Counted from the first letter of the stretch, positions 34,341 to 44,269 are shown. The stretch is 64,000 nt of DNA from Gemmatimonadota bacterium (GCA_028874995.1 JAPPGM010000161.1:17264-81263); one strand, 5' to 3'. The notes: a model not told the origin generated them from the letters alone. Program-made: numbers and translations.

Positions 34341-37300
34341 TCAATTCCCCTCCGGCGCTCCCTCCCGCTGCCAGTAGAACGGCCCCGCCGTCACCTGATC
34401 CGGCCACACCTGGTCAAGCGTGTCGCCATCGTACAGGCGCCCGTTCATCATCACCTGGTGGATCGCGTTCGAGTTACGGATGTCGTCGAGCGGATTCGCG
34501 TTGAGGATGACCAGGTCGGCTAGCTTGCCGGGCTCGATCGAGCCCAGATCCCGGTCCAGTCCGAGCGAGTGGGCACCGAGAATGGTCGCCACCTGGAGCG
34601 CCTCAAGCTCGGTCATGCCCCCGGCCTGAGTGGCCCACAGCTCCCAGTGGTAGCCGAGCCCCTGCAGCTGGCCGTGACTGCCGACCCCAGCCCTTCCCCC
34701 CGCCCGGATCACGTCTCGCACGAACTCCGACACCAGGTCGAAGGTGTGCACCTCCGGATGGAACCAGCCGGGGACGCGGCGGGTCGCCTTGCTGTGGATC
34801 TCCTCGACCGGGGTGAAGCGGGCCAGCTTTTCGTCCCCCAACACGTCTTCCGTCGCGTAGAAGTAGTTCTCCGCCCACGGACCGCCGTAGGTGACCAAGA
34901 TCGTGGGCGTGTAAGCCATCTTCGACTGCGCCACGAGCTCCACCATGTCGGCGTACATCGGGAAGCCCGGCATGTTGTGCTCGACGCCCGAGTAGCCGTC
35001 GATGGCCATGGTCATGTTGACCTTTGTGTCGAGGCCGCCCTCGGTGGTGGGCATCAGGCCCAGTTCGCGGGCCGCCTCGATGATCCACTGGCGCTGCTCG
35101 CGATTGCCGGCGGCGTACATCTTGATCGTCTTGGTGTCGTAGTAGTCGCTGTAGCGGCGCAGGATGTTCCGGGCGTGGTCGAGGTCCTGTACGTTCTCGG
35201 ACGAGAAGACGCCGGGGCCGGTCGAGTAGATGCGCGGGGACAGGATCCGTCCCGCGCGCACGAGGTCCTCGTAGCTGACGACGTCGGTGGTGCCGGTCTG
35301 GGGATCGCGGGTGGTGGTCACGCCGTATGCCAGGTTGACGGCGTAGGACCAGGGCTGGCTGCGAAGGATGTTGATCTGGGCGCGCAGGTGGGCATGCGTG
35401 TCGATGAAGCCGGGGACGACGGTCTTGCCCATGAGGTCGACAGTGTCGGCGCCCTCGGGGACGGTGAGCGAGCCGGTCGGGCCGACGGTGGAGATCCGGT
35501 TGTTCTCGATGAGGATGTCGCCCTGCTGGATGACTTCGTCGCCCGCCATGGTGATGACGCGGGCTCCGGTCAGGAGGGCCGCGCCCTGGGGGATGTCGCG
35601 GGGGAACTCGACCTGAATGCGGACTTCGGTGGGGCGATAGCGGGCATCCTCTTCGTCCTCTTCTTCGGCCTCCTCCTCGGCACCCTCTGCTTCTTCTTCC
35701 TCGACCGCAGGCTCGTCCTCCCCTTCGGTCGGTTCCGCTTCATCCCCGGCCTCTTCCTCCTCGCGGGCTGCCGCCTCCACCGAGTCCTCGAACGCCTGCG
35801 CATCGTCCAGGTTGTAGACCAGGTGCGCATTGCCGATGGTCCAGTGCACCGCGCGGCCGTCCTGACTCCACGCGGGGAACTCGCCCCCCACCTCGGTGAG
35901 CTGCCGCGCCGGGAAGGACGCGCTCTCGGGGTTGCCGACGTTGATCGTCGGGGGGTCCCCGCCCACGACCGGGACGGTGACGGTGTAAAGGTGGTTGTAA
36001 ACCCGGGCCAGCGCCTGGTCGCCCTGTGGGGCCATCATGACGAGGGAGGCGGTGGCGGGCGCACTCGAACCGGGTGCGCCGGAGCCCACCACGCGCACGT
36101 GCCGCTTCACGTCGGTGCCGTCCCAGCGGAACGACACGAGGCCGTCCCCGAAAGCGTAGGCGTAGATCCGGTCGGGGTTCCGGGTGAAGTGGTGGGCGGA
36201 GTAGCGGGCGGGAGAAATCACCGTGGCGTCGCCGCCGCCGGACGGGATCCAGACCAGGTCGTCGGCGCCGCCGGGGACGCCGCGCGTGAGGGCCTCGTCG
36301 TAGGCGCGGGCCGGGCCGCGGATCGCGACGATGCGCTCTCCATCGGGGGACCAGATGGGGTTGTTGTAGAGGGCGGGGGTGGTGGTGAGGCGCTCGGAAT
36401 CACCGCCGTCGGCGTCCACGCTGTAGATGTGGCCGCCCACGTCGTCGCCCCAGGTCGTGTAGGCGATGCGCTCGCCGTCGGGGGACCAGGCGGGCATGTG
36501 CTCGTTGACCTCGTCCCCGGTGAGGCGGGCGGGCGTCCCATCGGGCCATTGCATGACGTACACGCGCGCCATCAGCGAGAAGGCGATGCGGTCGCCGCTC
36601 GGCGACGGCACCGCGTCCCGTACCTGCTTGGCCACGAAGGTCGGGGTGTCCTCGATCGGGTAGTCGAAATCGACCTCGGGTCCGATCGCCATCTCGACAT
36701 CCACGCGGAAGGGGATCGGCGCCGGTTCGGAACCGTCGACCGGGACGCGCCAGATCCCGCCGCCCCAGTACGCGATCACCTCGCGCGAGTCGGGCGTGAA
36801 CGACATGCCCGGATACGCATCGCGGGTGGCGCGCGACTCCTGGTCGTCACGCTGGACGGGAAAGACCAGCCAGCGTTCGGCGCCGGACTCCAGGTCGCGA
36901 ATGCGCAGCCCCGTCTCGGCCACGTGCCGGGAGCCATACACCAGCCAGCGCCCATCGGGACTCAGGACCGGGCGGAAGGCGCCGCCGTAGCGGAAGGAGC
37001 GGGTCGCCGACTCGCCGGTTTCGCGGTCGTAGACGGCCAGCTGGTACTGCCGCATGCCCGAGTTGTACTGCCAGGCACCGCTTCGCTGAGCGTACCAGAT
37101 GTACCGGTCGTCCGGGCCGAAGGCCGCGCCGGTGGTGCGCAGGTTCGCGGGCTCGTCGATCAGCTGGATCCCCGATCCGCCGCCCACATGATACATCCAG
37201 AGCTTGCCCTGCCCGGGACCCTGCCTGGTCGCGATGACGTAGTTCCCGTCGGGCGTCCACTCGGGGGACTGGTAGGCGCTCGACTTGCCCGTGGTGAGCT

Positions 37301-37742
37301 GCACGGTGTCGCTCAGGTCCACCGAAATGATGTGGATCCCCTCGCCGCCGCTCCGGTCCGACGTGAAGACGACCCTGCTGCCGTCCGGGCTGAAGCGCGG
37401 CTGTCCGTCGAAGGCCATGCCCTGCGTCAGCGGCGTGGCGGTGCCGCCGGTGATCGGCATCGTGTAGAGGTCGCCGAGGAAGTCGAAGACGAGGGTCTGG
37501 CCGTCCGGACTGACATCGACCGAGATCCACGAGCCTTCGTTGAAGCTGGTGGAGATGGTGCGTCCGGGGGCGAGAGGGAGACCCTCCTGGCGGAGGTCGG
37601 GAGTGGTGTCGCCGGGTAGTTGGGCGAGGGTCGGGCAGGGGTGGACGAGGAGGGTGGTCGCCGCGAGGAGGATGGCCAGAGTGGGTAGGGGGCGCAGCGG
37701 GTCCCGCCGGAATGACCCGGCATCCGGTTTGCGTGCCGTCAT
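34341..37742 (-). CDS. TolB-like (PD40) propeller fused to amidohydrolase
   Basis: 1,133 residues from the ATG at 37742; signal 'ILLAATTLLVHPCPTLAQ'. The first 600 residues are WD40-like PD40 blades ('SPDGQTLVFDFLGDLYTM', 'SPDGSRVVFTSDRSGG', 'SPDGERIAYTTWG'). Residues about 650-700 are a run of Glu/Asp/Ala. The amidohydrolase follows: 'TVVPGFIDTHAHLR' near 780 (metal-binding HxH), 'GVEHNMPGFPMY', 'GSHGQLQGLGYHWELWA', and the closing 'LGSIEPGKLADLVILNANPL'. Such fusions are common exported proteins in Gemmatimonadota and Bacteroidota, presumably hydrolysing a cyclic amide or peptide; the substrate is unknown. First gene of the pair with NamZ. Confidence 0.87.
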   Translation of the reverse strand: MTARKPDAGSFRRDPLRPLPTLAILLAATTLLVHPCPTLAQLPGDTTPDLRQEGLPLAPGRTISTSFNEGSWISVDVSPDGQTLVFDFLGDLYTMPITGGTATPLTQGMAFDGQPRFSPDGSRVVFTSDRSGGEGIHIISVDLSDTVQLTTGKSSAYQSPEWTPDGNYVIATRQGPGQGKLWMYHVGGGSGIQLIDEPANLRTTGAAFGPDDRYIWYAQRSGAWQYNSGMRQYQLAVYDRETGESATRSFRYGGAFRPVLSPDGRWLVYGSRHVAETGLRIRDLESGAERWLVFPVQRDDQESRATRDAYPGMSFTPDSREVIAYWGGGIWRVPVDGSEPAPIPFRVDVEMAIGPEVDFDYPIEDTPTFVAKQVRDAVPSPSGDRIAFSLMARVYVMQWPDGTPARLTGDEVNEHMPAWSPDGERIAYTTWGDDVGGHIYSVDADGGDSERLTTTPALYNNPIWSPDGERIVAIRGPARAYDEALTRGVPGGADDLVWIPSGGGDATVISPARYSAHHFTRNPDRIYAYAFGDGLVSFRWDGTDVKRHVRVVGSGAPGSSAPATASLVMMAPQGDQALARVYNHLYTVTVPVVGGDPPTINVGNPESASFPARQLTEVGGEFPAWSQDGRAVHWTIGNAHLVYNLDDAQAFEDSVEAAAREEEEAGDEAEPTEGEDEPAVEEEEAEGAEEEAEEEDEEDARYRPTEVRIQVEFPRDIPQGAALLTGARVITMAGDEVIQQGDILIENNRISTVGPTGSLTVPEGADTVDLMGKTVVPGFIDTHAHLRAQINILRSQPWSYAVNLAYGVTTTRDPQTGTTDVVSYEDLVRAGRILSPRIYSTGPGVFSSENVQDLDHARNILRRYSDYYDTKTIKMYAAGNREQRQWIIEAARELGLMPTTEGGLDTKVNMTMAIDGYSGVEHNMPGFPMYADMVELVAQSKMAYTPTILVTYGGPWAENYFYATEDVLGDEKLARFTPVEEIHSKATRRVPGWFHPEVHTFDLVSEFVRDVIRAGGRAGVGSHGQLQGLGYHWELWATQAGGMTELEALQVATILGAHSLGLDRDLGSIEPGKLADLVILNANPLDDIRNSNAIHQVMMNGRLYDGDTLDQVWPDQVTAGPFYWQREGAPEGN

Positions 37743-37991
37743 GTTTCGTGGTCTTCCGTGTGATGGTTCGGTGGGAATGGCTGGCATAATAGCCGGGAAC
37801 GGGCGGCCGATGAAAGGAGCCGGGTCTTCGGCGGTGCGACGCCTCTTCGACTGGGTGGTTGAGGTCGTGGACCCCGGCTCGGGGCGTGTGCTCGCAAGTC
37901 GGCGGTCCGATGTGTGGCTCGGGTACCGCCCTCCGTCCAGGATTCTCGTGTCTCTCGTGGACACACTCGTTGCCACCGTCGCCTACGACGT

Positions 37992-38279
37992 GTGGAAACC
38001 CACTCTCCGGCAAGGTGGGTAGCAAGAGGAGGGGTCATTTCCACCAGGGGACAGCTCGTGCTGCCGGCCGAGCTTCGCCAGCGCGACGGGGTCGTGCCCG
38101 GCCAGGAGTTCGACGTCGAGCGGCTTGGTCCGGGAGTCTATCGCCTGGCCCGCGCAGGTCAACCGGAGAACAGCGGCCTGGTGGACTGGCTGCTGTCCTG
38201 TCCCGAAAAGGACTGGTTCGTGCCGGTTCCCTCGGAGTCGACCGCTGAACTGAAGAATCCGGGGATCGGGGGTCAGTGA
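37992..38279 (+). CDS. AbrB/MazE-type antitoxin (VapB-like, module 2)
   Basis: About 95 residues if started at the GTG at 37992; the core 'GGVISTRGQLVLPAELRQRD' is the swapped-hairpin AbrB DNA-binding domain, followed by 'VPGQEFDVERLGPGVYRLAR'. The C-terminal arm 'DWLLSCPEKDWFVPVPSEST' is the usual VapC-wrapping sequence. The start is uncertain: no good ribosome site was found, and an ATG at 37914 is also in frame. Its stop overlaps the toxin start (GTGA). Confidence 0.82.
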   Translation: METHSPARWVARGGVISTRGQLVLPAELRQRDGVVPGQEFDVERLGPGVYRLARAGQPENSGLVDWLLSCPEKDWFVPVPSESTAELKNPGIGGQ

Positions 38280-38710
38280 GATACCTCGTTGACACCGACG
38301 TCCTTTCGGAGACTACGAAGAGGAGCCCCGATCCAGGGGTTGTCGAGTGGCTGAGGGATCACGAGGAGGAGATTGCGGTGAACCCGGTGATCCTCGGGGG
38401 AATCCGGTTCGGAATCCGATCGTTGGGGCCGGGACGGAGTCGGGACTCCCTCGAGTTGTGGTTCACCGAGGTCGTGCGCCGAATCCGATGTGTGCCGATC
38501 GACACAAGAACGGGCCTTCGCTGGGCGGAACTGCTGGCGGGTCTCCGCTCGCGCGGGAGGTCCATGCCGATCAAGGACAGCCTGATCGCGGCGACCGCGC
38601 TTGCCTTTGGCCTCGTCGTGGTTACCCGCAACCGGAGGGACTTCGAAGCGGCGGGGGTGGAGATCGTTGACCCGTTCACGTGGGGGCCTCGTCGCCCGAC
38701 GGGGCAGTAA
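38276..38710 (+). CDS. vapC: PIN-domain toxin VapC/FitB-like (module 2), catalytic Glu replaced
   Basis: 144 residues from a GTG overlapping the antitoxin stop. PIN motifs: Asp6 ('YLVDTDVLSE'), Asp101 ('MPIKDSLIAATAL') and Asp122 ('VTRNRRDFE'). The second conserved acid is missing. This subgroup normally reads 'LGEIRFG', but here the sequence is 'ILGGIRFGIR' with Gly42 (codon GGA, one change from GAA). Loss of this metal-coordinating Glu would be expected to weaken or abolish RNase activity, so the toxin may be dead or the base an error. Confidence 0.85.
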   Translation: MRYLVDTDVLSETTKRSPDPGVVEWLRDHEEEIAVNPVILGGIRFGIRSLGPGRSRDSLELWFTEVVRRIRCVPIDTRTGLRWAELLAGLRSRGRSMPIKDSLIAATALAFGLVVVTRNRRDFEAAGVEIVDPFTWGPRRPTGQ

Positions 38711-38740
38711 GAGGTCATCCACCCGACTCAGGGGCAGCGC

Positions 38741-39835
38741 TCAGCGAACCGACGGAAGCATCCCCGGGCACGGTTCACCGCTCTCGCGGCGCAAGGGGTG
38801 CATCGACACGCGGTAGGCGGAGTTCCCGGTGATGTGGTACACGGTTCGTCCGTCCTGCTCGGTCACTTCGAAGGGGTCGTGGAACACCAGGACGCTGTCC
38901 GCGTGGATGCCGATCGGCGTATGGCGACCCCGTGTCGTGTTGCGTATCAGTGCGTGGCAGCCGGTATCGGGATTGATGATGGCGCCGTGGGTATCGTTGT
39001 CGTAGCCCAGGAGCACGATGTTGTCCCGGTCGTCGAAGGATAGCCGCGCCCGCTCGCTCCAATGGGGGCAGGGTTCCTCGATTACCTCCCCGCCCCATTC
39101 GTACCGTCTCATGCACCCGGTGCGGTCGCTGACGCCCCTGACCGGAACCGCCACCCTCCCCTCCTCGCCGCTTCCGTGGTACACGAACACGGAATCCGGT
39201 CCCTCCTCGTTGGACATGGCTACATAGGCCACGTCACCCAGGCAGGCGATCCTGGTGCCCCTGAACCTGATGTAGGCATCGGGGTCGCGGATCGTCACGG
39301 CGTCTTCCGCGCGGGCCGGCTCCGAGACGGGTCCGACGAGTTCGCTCGTGCCGTCGGGCCCACGCCTGACCACTCCCCCGTAGGTCGGCACCGCCGGGAC
39401 CCCGCCGAAGTTGCATACCCGCTCCGCCAACGTTGCTTCCGGGCGCCACGAGTGGATGGCCATGCCCTGCGAATCGTACTCGACGACCCTCAAATGACCG
39501 GAAACGTAGAGCCCACCGCCGGGCGCGAGGGCGATGCCGTTCCGGCGCTGGGGGAATTCGTACGGGCCCTCACCCTTCGGAGTCGAGATCGTCCTGAGCC
39601 ACTCACCCGTCTCGAGGGAGAACGCCATGATCCCTTCCGGCTCCTCGGCGTCGTCGACGTAGAGAATGTTCCGTTCCCAGTCGACGGCCACCGGGGCGGC
39701 CATCATTGCGCGCCACTCATCGTCGATGATGGTTCGGCCGCTGTCGAAATCGATCTCGAGGATCTGCTGCGCGTGGGCGGTTGGGGCCGACAGGATGGCG
39801 GCCGCGAGGCTGCAGAGGAGGGTGGGCTTGGACAT
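38741..39835 (-). CDS. exported 6-bladed beta-propeller protein
   Basis: 364 residues with a cleavable signal ('LAAAILSAPTAHAQQ') rather than a lipobox, so it is probably periplasmic or secreted. Motifs: 'TPKGEGPYEFPQRRNG' (GEGPGEF family variant), 'RNILYVDDAEEPEGIMAF' and 'GYDNDTHGAIINPDTGC'. Five or six cysteines ('RVCNFGG', 'IACLGD', 'TGCMRR', 'EEPCPHW', 'TGCHAL', 'GEPCPG') could form disulfides, unlike the lipoprotein relatives. Alone between VapBC module 2 and the SRPBCC gene; it could be the tail of the Bat-type operon, 93 bp away. Confidence 0.78.
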   Translation of the reverse strand: MSKPTLLCSLAAAILSAPTAHAQQILEIDFDSGRTIIDDEWRAMMAAPVAVDWERNILYVDDAEEPEGIMAFSLETGEWLRTISTPKGEGPYEFPQRRNGIALAPGGGLYVSGHLRVVEYDSQGMAIHSWRPEATLAERVCNFGGVPAVPTYGGVVRRGPDGTSELVGPVSEPARAEDAVTIRDPDAYIRFRGTRIACLGDVAYVAMSNEEGPDSVFVYHGSGEEGRVAVPVRGVSDRTGCMRRYEWGGEVIEEPCPHWSERARLSFDDRDNIVLLGYDNDTHGAIINPDTGCHALIRNTTRGRHTPIGIHADSVLVFHDPFEVTEQDGRTVYHITGNSAYRVSMHPLRRESGEPCPGMLPSVR

Positions 39836-39928
39836 GTGGCTTCCTTGTGGTGTCGTGAGTGTTTGATCGCCCCTCCGCAGAGCCGCCCCGCTCCCGTTGG
39901 CAACGTGTGCCGCGCCAGGCCCCCCGCC

Positions 39929-40801
39929 CTACCCCTCCCCCGGAAACAGCCTCCCCATCGACCTCTCCAGCGCCTCAGCGACGCGGTCACAGCGCCCCTC
40001 CGCCACCCCGTACGCCGACAACCACACGCCCGTCCTCCACCGCTCCCCACTCCCCTCCATCTCCACGTGCAGCACGCCGTCGTTCAGCGATTCCACCATA
40101 CCCGCGAACGCCCACGGCCGGTCGCACAGCACAACCCTCCCCTTGAGCACCTCCCCGTCATCGAGGTCAAAGTGAAAGAGGTCGCCCTCCGCGGGCGAAG
40201 GGACGGGAAAGGCGTCGGTGGGTTCGGAATCCGGACTCGCGTCTGCGTCCCCATCCCCGCCTAACCCCTCCTCGCCGAACAACCGCTCCCACACCTCCTC
40301 GCGGCTGCCCGTCACCCATGGTCGCACACTGATCACGTGCCGGGCGACTCCCGGGTGGCGCTCCACCGCATGCTTCAGGTTCCAGAGAAAGACGCGCCAG
40401 CCGTTCGTCATCATGTGGAAATGGTCGTCGAAGTCCGGCGTGGCCGGCAGGCCCGAGTTGACGAGACGGACCCGGGTCTTTCCGTCGGCGATGCTCAGGT
40501 GGTAATCCACGGTCAGGGCGGTCCCCTGCGTGGCTGCTTCCGGGTCGGACAGGTCCACCATCTGCAAACGCTCGCCGGGCTGCCACAAGGTGATCCGGCT
40601 CGGCCACTCGGCGCCCTCTTCCCACGCCAGGCTAACAGTCCCCCCCTCCCCCTCCTCCACAGACGCGAACGGCGCGAACCACCGCGCGATCCCGTCGCCC
40701 GTGGCGATCGCGTCCCACACGTCATCGACGGGTGCGGCGATCCCGACCGAAAGTTCGATGACTCGGGTGGGGGCGTTGGCGGGTGCCTCCTCCTCGCTCA
40801 A
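39929..40801 (-). CDS. SRPBCC/AHSA1-domain protein
   Basis: 290 residues, cytoplasmic. Residues 14-160 match the START-like AHSA1 fold: 'IELSVGIAAPVDDVWDAIAT', 'GIARWFAPFASVEEGEGG', 'RLVNSGLPATPDFDDHFHMM' and 'NGWRVFLWNLKHAVE'. After an acidic linker, a second START-like half follows ('FHFDLDDGEVLKGRVVLCDR', 'RTGVWLSAYGVAEG'). These domains bind hydrophobic ligands or chaperones; the ligand is unknown here. It begins 5 bp after the stop of the DUF4175 gene, so it is the last or next-to-last gene of that operon. Confidence 0.82.
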   Translation of the reverse strand: MSEEEAPANAPTRVIELSVGIAAPVDDVWDAIATGDGIARWFAPFASVEEGEGGTVSLAWEEGAEWPSRITLWQPGERLQMVDLSDPEAATQGTALTVDYHLSIADGKTRVRLVNSGLPATPDFDDHFHMMTNGWRVFLWNLKHAVERHPGVARHVISVRPWVTGSREEVWERLFGEEGLGGDGDADASPDSEPTDAFPVPSPAEGDLFHFDLDDGEVLKGRVVLCDRPWAFAGMVESLNDGVLHVEMEGSGERWRTGVWLSAYGVAEGRCDRVAEALERSMGRLFPGEG

Positions 40802-40806
40802 CGCCG

Positions 40807-43800
40807 CTATCTCCCGCTCCCCCGGCTCTTGGCCAGTTCCCGGTAGTACTGCTCGACCATCGCCCGGTATTCCTCCGGCACGTCCCCCGACTGGTAGAGC
40901 AGCAGCTGGTCCTCGTCCTCCGCGCCGAAGAGCCGGCGGAGCTGGAACTCCAGCTGCTTCATGCCCTCCACCAGTTCGGCCTGCAATCGGATCGCCTCTT
41001 CGGGATCGTCGTAGGTGCTCGCACGGTCCAACGCGCGCATGGCGTTGATCATCGCCTGGAGTTCGCGTGGGTCCGCGCCGGCCCGCTGGATCAGTTCGGC
41101 CAGCGCCCTCGCCTCGCCCAGCCGCACGCGGCCTTCGCGGCGCATCTGGCGAACCAGCTCCGGGTCGAAGCCCCAGGGACCGCCGTTGCCCGTTCGTTCG
41201 GCGTTGCGTTCGTCGAAGTTGGTGGCCCGGTCGCCCCCTCCACCGCCGGTTCGCGCACCCGTCTCCAGGCGGCGCCCCATCGACTCCAGTCCGCGTGCCA
41301 GGTCGCGGGCGGCCTCCAGCGCCTCGTTCTCGGTGTCGGCGACGGCGCCCCCCTGGACGGCCTCGTCGGCCTCTTCCAGCCGGTTCCGGAGTGACTGGAT
41401 GGCCTGCGCGGTCTGGTTCTCGAAGGCCTCGGCGTACTCCTCCTGTCCGGCGCGTCCCACCAGGTTGCGCGAATAGAGGAGCCGTTCGCGCAGCTGGGTC
41501 TCGCGGATCGTTTCGCTGGCCTCTTCCAGCTCTTCGGCACCGTCCGCTCCGTCGCGGCGGGCGCTGGCGGCGAGCTGGTCGAGCTGGGCCAACAGGTCCC
41601 CGACCTCCTCCGCCATCTCGGTCTTGGTCTCGATGACGCGGTCCCGCTGGCTGCGCGATGGACGATCCGCCTGCCTCATCGCTTCCATGCGATTCTCGAC
41701 ATCCTCCTGCTGGCGGGCGAGTTCCTCCACCCGCTCACGCGCGTCGTTCAGGTCGCGTTGGAGGCGCTCGTTCTGCACGCCCTCCAGCTGGTCGCGGGCA
41801 TCGCGCAGGCGTCGCAGCGCCGACTGGGCCTCGGCCACCCCCGCGTTGCCTCCCTGCGCGGCGGACCGGCGCATAGCGTCGGCGACCTGCTGCAACTCGC
41901 GCGCCACCTCCTCGAGCTGCCGCTGCCCGGCCTCGCGCGACAGGCGCTCCAGCTGGCGGGCCGCCTCCTCGGCCTCCTCGGCGAGCTCCCGCGCGCTCTG
42001 GCTGCCGCCCCCCTGCTGACTCTGCCGGCCCTGCTGCGCCGCCGCGCGCCGGCGCTGCCGTTCCAGCTCCTGTTCCTGGCGCCGGGCCAGTTCGCGCAGC
42101 TTCTCGAGCGTCTCGTCGACGGCCTGGTCGGCCGACTCCTGCTGGCTCCGCTGCACGGTCTCGTACTGGTTTCGAAGGGCATTCGTCTCCAGCTCGAAGA
42201 GATCGGCGAGATCCTCGGCGCTCGGACCCTGCTGCCTCCCGCCCCCACCGCCACCCTGTTGCTGCTGCTCCCGCGACACGAAGCGCTCGTAAGTCTCCTC
42301 GGCCTTCTGCAGCTGACGGAGGGACCGCTGTTGGGGTGCGATCGCGCCCTGCGGATTCAGCTCCCGCAGCGAGTCGACCGACTCGTTCATGCCTTCCACC
42401 GCCACCGGCAGCGTCTCGGCGATGCGCTGGAACGTCTCGTCGGCCCCCGTGATCCCCCGGTTCACGATGCGTTGGCCCAGCGTCTCGACCTGTTCGCGCA
42501 GCCGCTCCTGGTTGAGCGCGATGCTGACCACGTTCTCCTCCCACACGTCCTCCTCGTACCTGTCGCGGTCGCGCACCAGGTTGAAGCTGGCCGCGATGAT
42601 CTGCCGCTGCAGCCCGGACAGGTCGTCCTCCATCCCTCCGCCACCACCTCCGCCGCCTCCACCGCCTCCCCCCTCGGCCTCGCGGTACTCGCGTTCGAAG
42701 GGGCGCACCTGCAGGAAGTAGATGTCCGTCAGGGCCTCGTTCGGCGACGGCGCGTTGTCGCGCGCGATCGCGTGGTAGGCGACGAGGTCCCCCGTCTCCA
42801 GCTCGTAGTCCTCCATGAAGACGGTGTGGCCCGCGGTGACTTCCGCCATCGGCGCGCCGGCGTTGGCGTGAAGCCGCACCGTGTCGGAGGGGCCGCCGTT
42901 CACGTTGTAGACGAGCAGGATCTCGGCCACGCCCAGATCGTCGTCGGCGCGGGTCTCGAGGAACACCTCCTCGATGGCGCTGACCGAGATGTCGCGCCCG
43001 GGCTTCGAGAAGGAGATTGACGGGCCCTGGTCGGTGAGCACATCGATCCGGTAGTCGGGAGCGCCCGCCACCCAGAGGTTGTCATGGGTGAGGAACTTGA
43101 TGCCGTAGTAGCCGCGCTCGCGCACCGTGAACGAACCGGTGAAGGTGCCCTCCGGTCCGGCTTCCATGGTGATCGTGTCGCCCGAGTCCATCACGAGGAG
43201 GGCGCCGGGTGTGGGGATGGTGGAGGTCACGGTCAGGTCGACGCGCGTCCCGCCGAGCGCGGCCACGTCGCCGCCGTACTCGAAGGTGCGGGGCGCGAGC
43301 CGCGTGTAGGCCGGGAAGTTGTAGACCATCTCGAGCCGGTCCACCGCGGGCAGATCCGCCACGCCCAGGGTGAATGTCGCGGAGCGGACCCCGGCGGCCT
43401 CCACGTAGTAGGCGGTCTCTTCGGCGACGTTGAGCAGCAGCCCCTCGAACGCCCCCATCCCGTCCTCGATCATGGGCAGTGCGACGTAGCCGCTCGATCC
43501 CTCCTCGCGGGTGTAGAGGACGACGTCGTCGGTGCCGAATCCGGTCAGCGTGGCCGAGATGAGCAGGTCGGAGTGGCGCGAGATGGTGGTGTCGCCGGGC
43601 GAGACCGCTACGCTGTAGGGATTGACCGCTTCGGCCGCGCGCGCCGGGTTGAAGAGGGCGGACATGCCGTGCCGCAGGAAGCCCGGACCGAGGGCGACGA
43701 AGAGGATCGAGGCGAGGGCGAGCGCTCCCAGGACCGCCCCGGAGCGGCGCATGGCCGTTCGTTCGATACCCCGGCCGTAGTCGATCCGGCCGCATTCCCT

Positions 43801-44205
43801 GACCGCTTCGAACACCACCTCCTGGAGCAGGGGGGACCGCTCCAGCTCGTCGCTCTTCTGCGCGGACTCGACCGCGGCGAGCACGCGCGACTGCAGCGAC
43901 GGATGGTTCTCCTCCAGGTACAGCGCCACGCGTTCGTCCGAGACGCGGCGGAGCAGCGGCCAGAGGACGGAGCGGACCAGGAAGAAGGCGACGACCAGCC
44001 AGAGGACGATCCGGAAGGCGGTGACGGCGCCGGGGTCGAAACGCAGGAACTCCAAGGTGGAGGCGGAGATGAGGAAGGTGAGGAGGGTGCCCGCGAGGGT
44101 GAGGGCGAGGCCGCGCAGCACCAGCTTGGTGCGCCAGCGGCGGCGGACCTGGCGCACGACGCGGAGGAGTTGGTCTCTGGTTCGCCAGTTGCTCGCTATG
44201 GACAT
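40807..44205 (-). CDS. DUF4175-family membrane protein with long coiled coil
   Basis: 1,132 residues. Three N-terminal membrane segments (about 30-50, 62-85, 150-170) flank a short soluble piece ('VALYLEENHPSLQSRVLAAV'). Then comes a beta-rich extracytoplasmic region (residues 190-500), a run of 13 glycines near 520, and about 550 residues of Gln/Glu/Arg-rich coiled coil ('LEKLRELARRQEQELERQRR'). Matches the DUF4175 layout. Found downstream of MoxR, DUF58 and BatA-like genes, it is probably a large structural or scaffold member of that envelope complex. Role unproven. The SRPBCC gene follows after 5 bp. Confidence 0.8.
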   Translation of the reverse strand: MSIASNWRTRDQLLRVVRQVRRRWRTKLVLRGLALTLAGTLLTFLISASTLEFLRFDPGAVTAFRIVLWLVVAFFLVRSVLWPLLRRVSDERVALYLEENHPSLQSRVLAAVESAQKSDELERSPLLQEVVFEAVRECGRIDYGRGIERTAMRRSGAVLGALALASILFVALGPGFLRHGMSALFNPARAAEAVNPYSVAVSPGDTTISRHSDLLISATLTGFGTDDVVLYTREEGSSGYVALPMIEDGMGAFEGLLLNVAEETAYYVEAAGVRSATFTLGVADLPAVDRLEMVYNFPAYTRLAPRTFEYGGDVAALGGTRVDLTVTSTIPTPGALLVMDSGDTITMEAGPEGTFTGSFTVRERGYYGIKFLTHDNLWVAGAPDYRIDVLTDQGPSISFSKPGRDISVSAIEEVFLETRADDDLGVAEILLVYNVNGGPSDTVRLHANAGAPMAEVTAGHTVFMEDYELETGDLVAYHAIARDNAPSPNEALTDIYFLQVRPFEREYREAEGGGGGGGGGGGGGMEDDLSGLQRQIIAASFNLVRDRDRYEEDVWEENVVSIALNQERLREQVETLGQRIVNRGITGADETFQRIAETLPVAVEGMNESVDSLRELNPQGAIAPQQRSLRQLQKAEETYERFVSREQQQQGGGGGGRQQGPSAEDLADLFELETNALRNQYETVQRSQQESADQAVDETLEKLRELARRQEQELERQRRRAAAQQGRQSQQGGGSQSARELAEEAEEAARQLERLSREAGQRQLEEVARELQQVADAMRRSAAQGGNAGVAEAQSALRRLRDARDQLEGVQNERLQRDLNDARERVEELARQQEDVENRMEAMRQADRPSRSQRDRVIETKTEMAEEVGDLLAQLDQLAASARRDGADGAEELEEASETIRETQLRERLLYSRNLVGRAGQEEYAEAFENQTAQAIQSLRNRLEEADEAVQGGAVADTENEALEAARDLARGLESMGRRLETGARTGGGGGDRATNFDERNAERTGNGGPWGFDPELVRQMRREGRVRLGEARALAELIQRAGADPRELQAMINAMRALDRASTYDDPEEAIRLQAELVEGMKQLEFQLRRLFGAEDEDQLLLYQSGDVPEEYRAMVEQYYRELAKSRGSGR

Positions 44206-44269
44206 CTTGCCTCCTGAATTTGTCGCGGGACGTGTTCGCGATTCCGTCCCTGACCCGTCCGGGCCTACT

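Noticed and set aside
34569-37619. 1,016-codon plus-strand frame opposite the PD40-amidohydrolase
   Set aside because: Long only because codon position three of the real gene is GC-rich; Gly/Val/Arg/His-rich translation, no domain.
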